DNA from: Thioalkalivibrio nitratireducens
Lineage (GTDB): Bacteria; Pseudomonadota; Gammaproteobacteria; Ectothiorhodospirales; Ectothiorhodospiraceae
Direction of reading: 5' to 3'
Assembly: GCA_011390385.1 (NCBI GenBank)
Contig: JAABSN010000158.1
Span: 1 to 8,052 of the forward strand
Length of the DNA stretch: 8,052 bases
Both the position numbers and the translations under genes were made by a program. Below the pieces are notes generated by a model. The model ran no database searches, was not told where the DNA came from, and saw only the letters and a program-made list of their open reading frames with translations. This document shows positions 5,370 to 8,052 of this stretch, in pieces (position 1 is the first letter of the stretch; every line of letters starts with the position of its first letter).

Positions 5370-5770
5370 GTGGACTGTGGCCTGAGCTTGCGCTGCGTGG
5401 CGGGCCAGCCCAAGCGTGCACTGGTGCGCTTGATCAGCAGCCACCCGACGAGCGCGAGCAGGATGTTAGCCGCGGCGAGCAGCGCCATGGCCATGGCCGG
5501 CGCCAAACCGCGATCGATCAACACGAAGACCGCAACGCCGGCAAGCGTGAACCAGGTGCTCGCCAGCACCAGCGCCGAAAAGACTGCAATCACCGCCATC
5601 CATAGAAGGCGCGCGACCAGCAAGCGACTCTCCAGCAGAGCCAGTTCGATGTGATCGTGAACCAGCCCGCGCACCTCGCGGGCAACAGTGGCGGCGTGTT
5701 CGGCAAGACCGGGCGGCGGCGCAGCTGCGTCGCTCGCCGCCACCGAGGGGGTGTCATTCCGTGAAGACAT
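5360..5770 (-). CDS. YqjE-like, phage-holin-superfamily inner-membrane protein
   Basis: A 136-residue protein. The N-terminal 20 residues are polar and Ala/Pro-rich. An amphipathic helix follows ('VREVRGLVHDHIELALLESRL' region, about 28-50). Two membrane segments lie at about 54-84 and 91-113, ending in a basic tail. The helix followed by a two-helix hairpin is the Phage_holin_3_6/YqjE architecture; in bacteria these are chromosomal proteins, not lysis genes. It starts 15 bp after the DUF883-type gene, with only a poor ribosome site, and overlaps the YqjK-like gene by ten bases, so the three are one operon. The function is unknown; YqjD-operon genes in E. coli are linked to stationary phase, which is only suggestive here. 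Confidence 0.85.
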   Translation of the reverse strand: MSSRNDTPSVAASDAAAPPPGLAEHAATVAREVRGLVHDHIELALLESRLLVARLLWMAVIAVFSALVLASTWFTLAGVAVFVLIDRGLAPAMAMALLAAANILLALVGWLLIKRTSARLGWPATQRKLRPQSTCP

Positions 5771-5785
5771 GAGCCGACGCTGGAA

Positions 5786-6142
5786 CTAGCGTGTGGCCAG
5801 CAACCGGCTCAATACGTAGCCCGCGGTCACCGCCATGCCGATCGTTATCGCCGGGTGCTCCCGCATGAAGCCGGTCCCCGTCGCGTAGATCTCCTCACCT
5901 TTCGCGCCGGCCTTGTTGCCGGCCTTCGCCATCGCATCGGCAGCCTTGTTGGCAGCCTGGTCGGCGTTGTTGACGGCATGGTGGGCGCCGGATGCCATGC
6001 GGTCGATGGCCGGGTGAACGGCCTCGGCCGCGGCATTGATGCCGCTGTGGGCGCCGGCGGCGAGGTGGTCCACACCTTCCCTCGGGGCATTCATCCCGGC
6101 GGGACCAGAATTGGCCGCGTCGGACTTTTTGCTCTCAAACAT
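5786..6142 (-). CDS. DUF883 (ElaB/YqjD-like) C-tail-anchored membrane protein
   Basis: A 118-residue protein. ATG 6142 has GAGGAAG six bases upstream. Residues 25-85 form a long Ala-rich helical region ('AAAEAVHPAIDRMASGAHHA', 'DQAANKAADAMAKAGNKAGA'). The C-terminus reads 'FMREHPAITIGMAVTAGYVL' then 'SRLLATR', the hallmark DUF883 tail: an Arg-Glu-x-Pro entry, a Gly-rich membrane helix (98-115) and a basic end. In E. coli the family members YqjD and ElaB are inner-membrane proteins that bind ribosomes through their N-terminal part and are induced in stationary phase. Binding partners here are inferred from the family only. It is the first gene of the three-gene operon; a small hairpin sits directly upstream of its ribosome site. 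Confidence 0.82.
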   Translation of the reverse strand: MFESKKSDAANSGPAGMNAPREGVDHLAAGAHSGINAAAEAVHPAIDRMASGAHHAVNNADQAANKAADAMAKAGNKAGAKGEEIYATGTGFMREHPAITIGMAVTAGYVLSRLLATR

Positions 6143-6154
6143 CTGAATCTTCCT

Positions 6155-6170
6155 CGCTGATCAATCAGCG
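6155..6170 (-). promoter_or_regulatory. Small hairpin in the leader of the DUF883-type gene
   Basis: CGCTGA and TCAGCG form a perfect 6-bp stem with loop TCAA on the plus strand (TTGA on the transcript). It directly abuts the ribosome site (GAGGAAG, bases 6155-6149 on the minus strand) and shares base 6155 with it. If transcribed it could affect ribosome access or act as a dyad binding site; this is inference from position alone. Confidence 0.3.
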
Positions 6171-6189
6171 GTTGGGGCGTGGAATGGGT

Positions 6190-6225
6190 GGCCTGCCGGT
6201 AGTAACCGAACTACCGGTCAAGGCC
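6190..6225. repeat. 13-bp interrupted hairpin between the CsbD and DUF883 genes
   Basis: CCGGTAGT (6196-6203) pairs with ACTACCGG (6210-6217) over a six-base loop. An outer GGCCT (6190-6194) pairs with AGGCC (6221-6225) across a small internal bulge. There is no T-run on either strand. It lies 14 bp past the CsbD stop, so it may be a transcript-stabilising 3' end or a Rho-dependent pause; an operator for the operon is the alternative. Confidence 0.5.
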
Positions 6226-6239
6226 GGTTGTGGCGTCGC

Positions 6240-6419
6240 TCACTCGGTGGCCTTCTTGGCCTCGCTCTTGGCGTCGCCATAGTTCTTCTTGACGGCGCCC
6301 TTGGCATGCTCACGCTTGCCTTCGCGCTCCATCTCTTCGTTGTCGATGGCGCGGCCGGTCACTTCCTTGACCTTGCCCGTACCCTTGTCCATCTGGCCCT
6401 CGGTCTGGTTCTTGTTCAT
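6240..6419 (-). CDS. CsbD-family stress-response protein
   Basis: A 59-residue, highly charged cytosolic protein. ATG 6419 has CAGGT nine bases upstream; the extension to 6512 is not family-like. The sequence 'MNKNQTEGQMDKGTGKVKEV' followed by 'TGRAIDNEEMEREGK' matches the CsbD fold, where the repeated G-K-x-K-E-x-x-G pattern is typical, and 'GDAKSEAKKATE' closes it at the usual family length of about 60. CsbD proteins are general-stress proteins of unknown biochemical role, sigma-B dependent in Bacillus. It points the same way as the downstream DUF883 operon but is separated from it by about 97 bp with a hairpin, so it is probably its own unit. It is divergent from the DUF2254 gene. Confidence 0.92.
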   Translation of the reverse strand: MNKNQTEGQMDKGTGKVKEVTGRAIDNEEMEREGKREHAKGAVKKNYGDAKSEAKKATE

Positions 6420-6575
6420 GGTGTTTACCTGCGTATGGTGGTGGCCCAAAGGGTCAAGTGAATGGTCTTCTTTTGACACAAAAACTTCTGTGCGGCATCG
6501 CACCCGGCGCAAGCATGCCTATGCTGTAAGCGTGAGAAGCGGGGATATCCAGTAAAAACCTGAAGCGGAGTAGAG

Positions 6576-7823
6576 ATGATTGGAAAAACAGCCTGGCTGC
6601 TGCGACGCCTGTTCAGCCAGATATGGGTCCGCGCCGTTTCTTTCGCGGTGCTTGGCGTTGTCGCGGCCCTGGCGGGGATCGTTCTGGGGCCGCTGATTCC
6701 GGACGCGCTCGGAGCCCGGAGCGGCGCCCGTTCCGTGGACCAGATCCTGACCATTCTGGCGTCCTCGATGCTGGCGGTGGTGACGTTTTCACTGTCGGTC
6801 GCGGTTCAGGCCTTCGCCGCGGCGGCCAACACCGCGACCCCGCGGGCTACCAAGTTGTTGCAGCAGGATGGCACCACGCAAAACGTGCTGGCGACCTTTG
6901 TGGGCGCGTTCCTTTTCAGTCTGGTCGGCATCATCGCGCTGAATACGGGCCTCTATGGCGAGAAGGGGCGGGTGGTATTGTTTGCCGCCACGATCATCGT
7001 GATCGTGTTCGTGGTGGCCGCCTTGCTGCGCTGGATCGATCACCTGATGCGCTTCGGCCGCATGGGCGATACGCTCGACCGAGTCGAAAAGGCCGCCACG
7101 GACGCGCTCAAGGTGCGTGCGCGCACGCCCTGCCTGGGCGGGCAACCTTTGTTGGAGGCTATGCCGGAAAGCGCGCACAAAGTTTGTTCCGACCGGATCG
7201 GTTACGTCCAGCACGTCGACACCGAGGCCCTTTCGCAATGCGCCGAAGCGATCGGGGCAGAAATATGGCTGGCCGGTCTTCCCGGCAGTTTCGTGAATCC
7301 CGCGGAGCCATTGCTCGGCGTGAGTGGACCCGCGCTGAGCGACGAGACCACCTGCCGGTTGCGCGATGCTTTCACGGTGGAGTCGGAGCGGAGCTTTGCT
7401 CAGGACCCTCGGCTCGGTCTGCTCGTGCTTTCTGAAATCGCGTCGCGCGCACTGTCGCCGTCCACCAACGACCCGGGTACGGCCATCGACGTACTGGGCC
7501 GACTGGTGCGGGTGCTTTCGAACTGGCACAGGCCGGCCGACCAGGAGACGGCCTATCCGCGCCTTCATGTTCCCCCAGTCCGGCCCGTGGACATGCTCGA
7601 AGACGCTTTCCAGCCCATAGCCCGCGATGGTGCGGCCCTGGTCGAAGTCCAGGTCCGCCTGCAAAAGGCCTTGACGGTGCTGGCGGCGATCGCGCCCGAC
7701 GAGTTTTACGCGGCGGCGACAGCCATGTCGCGGCAGGCCCTCGAACGCGCTTACGCGGGGCTGGAAATCGACGGTGACAAGGCGAGGGTGGAGGAGGCGG
7801 CGATCCTGTCCCGGCAAAAATAG
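6576..7823 (+). CDS. DUF2254-family inner-membrane protein
   Basis: A 415-residue protein. ATG 6576 has CGGAG five bases upstream. Four transmembrane helices lie in the first 155 residues (about 20-42, 57-81, 104-125, 131-154). The second is preceded by the family-typical 'SVDQILTILASSMLAVVTFS'. Residues 155-415 form a soluble cytoplasmic domain containing the diagnostic block 'DPRLGLLVLSEIASRALSPS' then 'TNDPGTA' (277-303). DUF2254 proteins are predicted membrane proteins of unknown function. The length is normal for the family and no truncation is visible. It is divergent from the CsbD gene with 156 bp between starts, and convergent with the OmpA-like gene only 11 bp away. No terminator is visible between the two stops. 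Confidence 0.9.
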   Translation: MIGKTAWLLRRLFSQIWVRAVSFAVLGVVAALAGIVLGPLIPDALGARSGARSVDQILTILASSMLAVVTFSLSVAVQAFAAAANTATPRATKLLQQDGTTQNVLATFVGAFLFSLVGIIALNTGLYGEKGRVVLFAATIIVIVFVVAALLRWIDHLMRFGRMGDTLDRVEKAATDALKVRARTPCLGGQPLLEAMPESAHKVCSDRIGYVQHVDTEALSQCAEAIGAEIWLAGLPGSFVNPAEPLLGVSGPALSDETTCRLRDAFTVESERSFAQDPRLGLLVLSEIASRALSPSTNDPGTAIDVLGRLVRVLSNWHRPADQETAYPRLHVPPVRPVDMLEDAFQPIARDGAALVEVQVRLQKALTVLAAIAPDEFYAAATAMSRQALERAYAGLEIDGDKARVEEAAILSRQK

Positions 7824-7834
7824 CGCGCGGAGAA

Positions 7835-8052
7835 TCAGTTCCTGTAGGAATGTGTCGTGGCGTTCGAGATGATCACCTCGACGCGGCGATTTTGCTGGCG
7901 TCCAGTGGCGGTGTCGTTGCTGGCCACGGGCGATCCTTCACCCAGCCCGGCAGTCTTGAGGCGGCTCGCCTGTACGCCGCGGCTGACGAGGTAGGACTTC
8001 ACAGACTCGGCACGATGCTGTGAAAGGAAGTGGTTTGCCTCCACGCTGCCCA
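7835..8052 (-). CDS. OmpA-like protein, C-terminal peptidoglycan-binding domain (5' partial)
   Basis: The last 72 codons of a gene that enters from the right edge; the Val codon at 8044 is internal, not a start. It reads 'VEANHFLSQHRAESVKSYL', 'VSRGVQASRLKTAGLGEGSP' and 'VASNDTATGRQQNRRVEVII'. The Leu-Ser-x-x-Arg-Ala helix, the Gly-x-Gly-x-x-x-Pro turn and the N-x-T-x-x-G-R-x-x-N-R-R-V-E motif define the OmpA/MotB C-terminal domain. The N-R-R pair contributes the conserved Arg that contacts diaminopimelate in peptidoglycan. It is probably an outer-membrane lipoprotein or porin-like anchor; the N-terminal part is outside the window, so the exact type cannot be told. Confidence 0.92.
   Translation of the reverse strand, partial: GSVEANHFLSQHRAESVKSYLVSRGVQASRLKTAGLGEGSPVASNDTATGRQQNRRVEVIISNATTHSYRN

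Noticed and set aside
4667..5654. Plus-strand open frames of 227-312 codons
   Set aside because: They run across the lmo0937-type gene and antisense to the YqjE/YqjK-like genes, and are Arg/Ser/Pro-rich without domain features.
5360..5770. Phage lysis holin, implying a prophage
   Set aside because: The protein is of the chromosomal YqjE type within a DUF883/YqjK context, with no endolysin or other phage genes nearby.
6430..6457. TTGACC-N16-TACGCA on the minus strand as a CsbD promoter
   Set aside because: The start of transcription would fall within a few bases of the ATG, leaving no room for the ribosome site; the -10 match is also poor.
6473..6501. Perfect TTGACA on the plus strand upstream of DUF2254
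   Set aside because: No acceptable -10 element lies 16-18 bases downstream (CATCGC), so it cannot be called a sigma-70 promoter on sequence alone.
6789..7817. 342-codon minus-strand open frame
   Set aside because: Antisense of the DUF2254 gene, which has a ribosome site, membrane helices and diagnostic motifs; the minus translation shows none.

Overview
The window is GC-rich DNA with strongly GC-biased third codon positions. It looks like a chromosomal accessory region of a beta- or gammaproteobacterium. The gene content fits that: hybrid-kinase receiver domains, PAS/GGDEF signalling, Crp/Fnr-type regulators, a DUF883/holin/YqjK-like operon, a CsbD-family protein and an OmpA-like protein. 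No phage, transposase, CRISPR, rRNA or tRNA signal was found.

Left part (1-2823), signalling debris and a regulator cluster. The window opens with the C-terminal end of a receiver domain. Next comes a collapsed remnant of a receiver-GGDEF gene whose two ends survive in different frames. Two full-length Crp/Fnr-family regulators follow, divergently transcribed (370-1113 minus, TTG start; 1346-2044 plus, GTG start). They are separated by 232 bp containing a 24-bp near-perfect palindrome and a second, partly competing inverted-repeat system. A third member (2410-2823) lies downstream behind a strong intrinsic terminator. It lacks its sensory half and keeps only the dimer helix and DNA-binding part, which closely match the first regulator. 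All three share a Cys-x-Arg-x-His element and a C-terminal Cys-Glu-Cys-Tyr element.

Middle (2824-4919). Two very small ORFs with hydrophobic segments lead into a PAS-PAS-GGDEF diguanylate cyclase with intact catalytic and inhibitory motifs. A short, coding-like minus-strand fragment converges on its stop codon. A 49-residue two-helix membrane protein of the lmo0937/DUF5670 type follows.

Right part (4920-8052), an envelope/stress block. On the minus strand, a three-gene operon encodes a DUF883 (ElaB/YqjD-like) membrane-anchored protein, a holin-superfamily YqjE-like protein and a small YqjK-like protein, preceded by a CsbD-family gene. A DUF2254 membrane protein is on the plus strand, and the C-terminal end of an OmpA-like peptidoglycan-binding protein enters from the right edge on the minus strand.

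Inference: the region combines c-di-GMP and Crp-type regulation with small membrane and stress proteins, and the left half shows repeated gene decay and paralogue turnover. The palindrome between the divergent regulators is the best candidate control point. Nothing here is demonstrably a new system. The most distinctive features are the regulator cluster with its shared Cys/His pattern and the sensor-less third copy.
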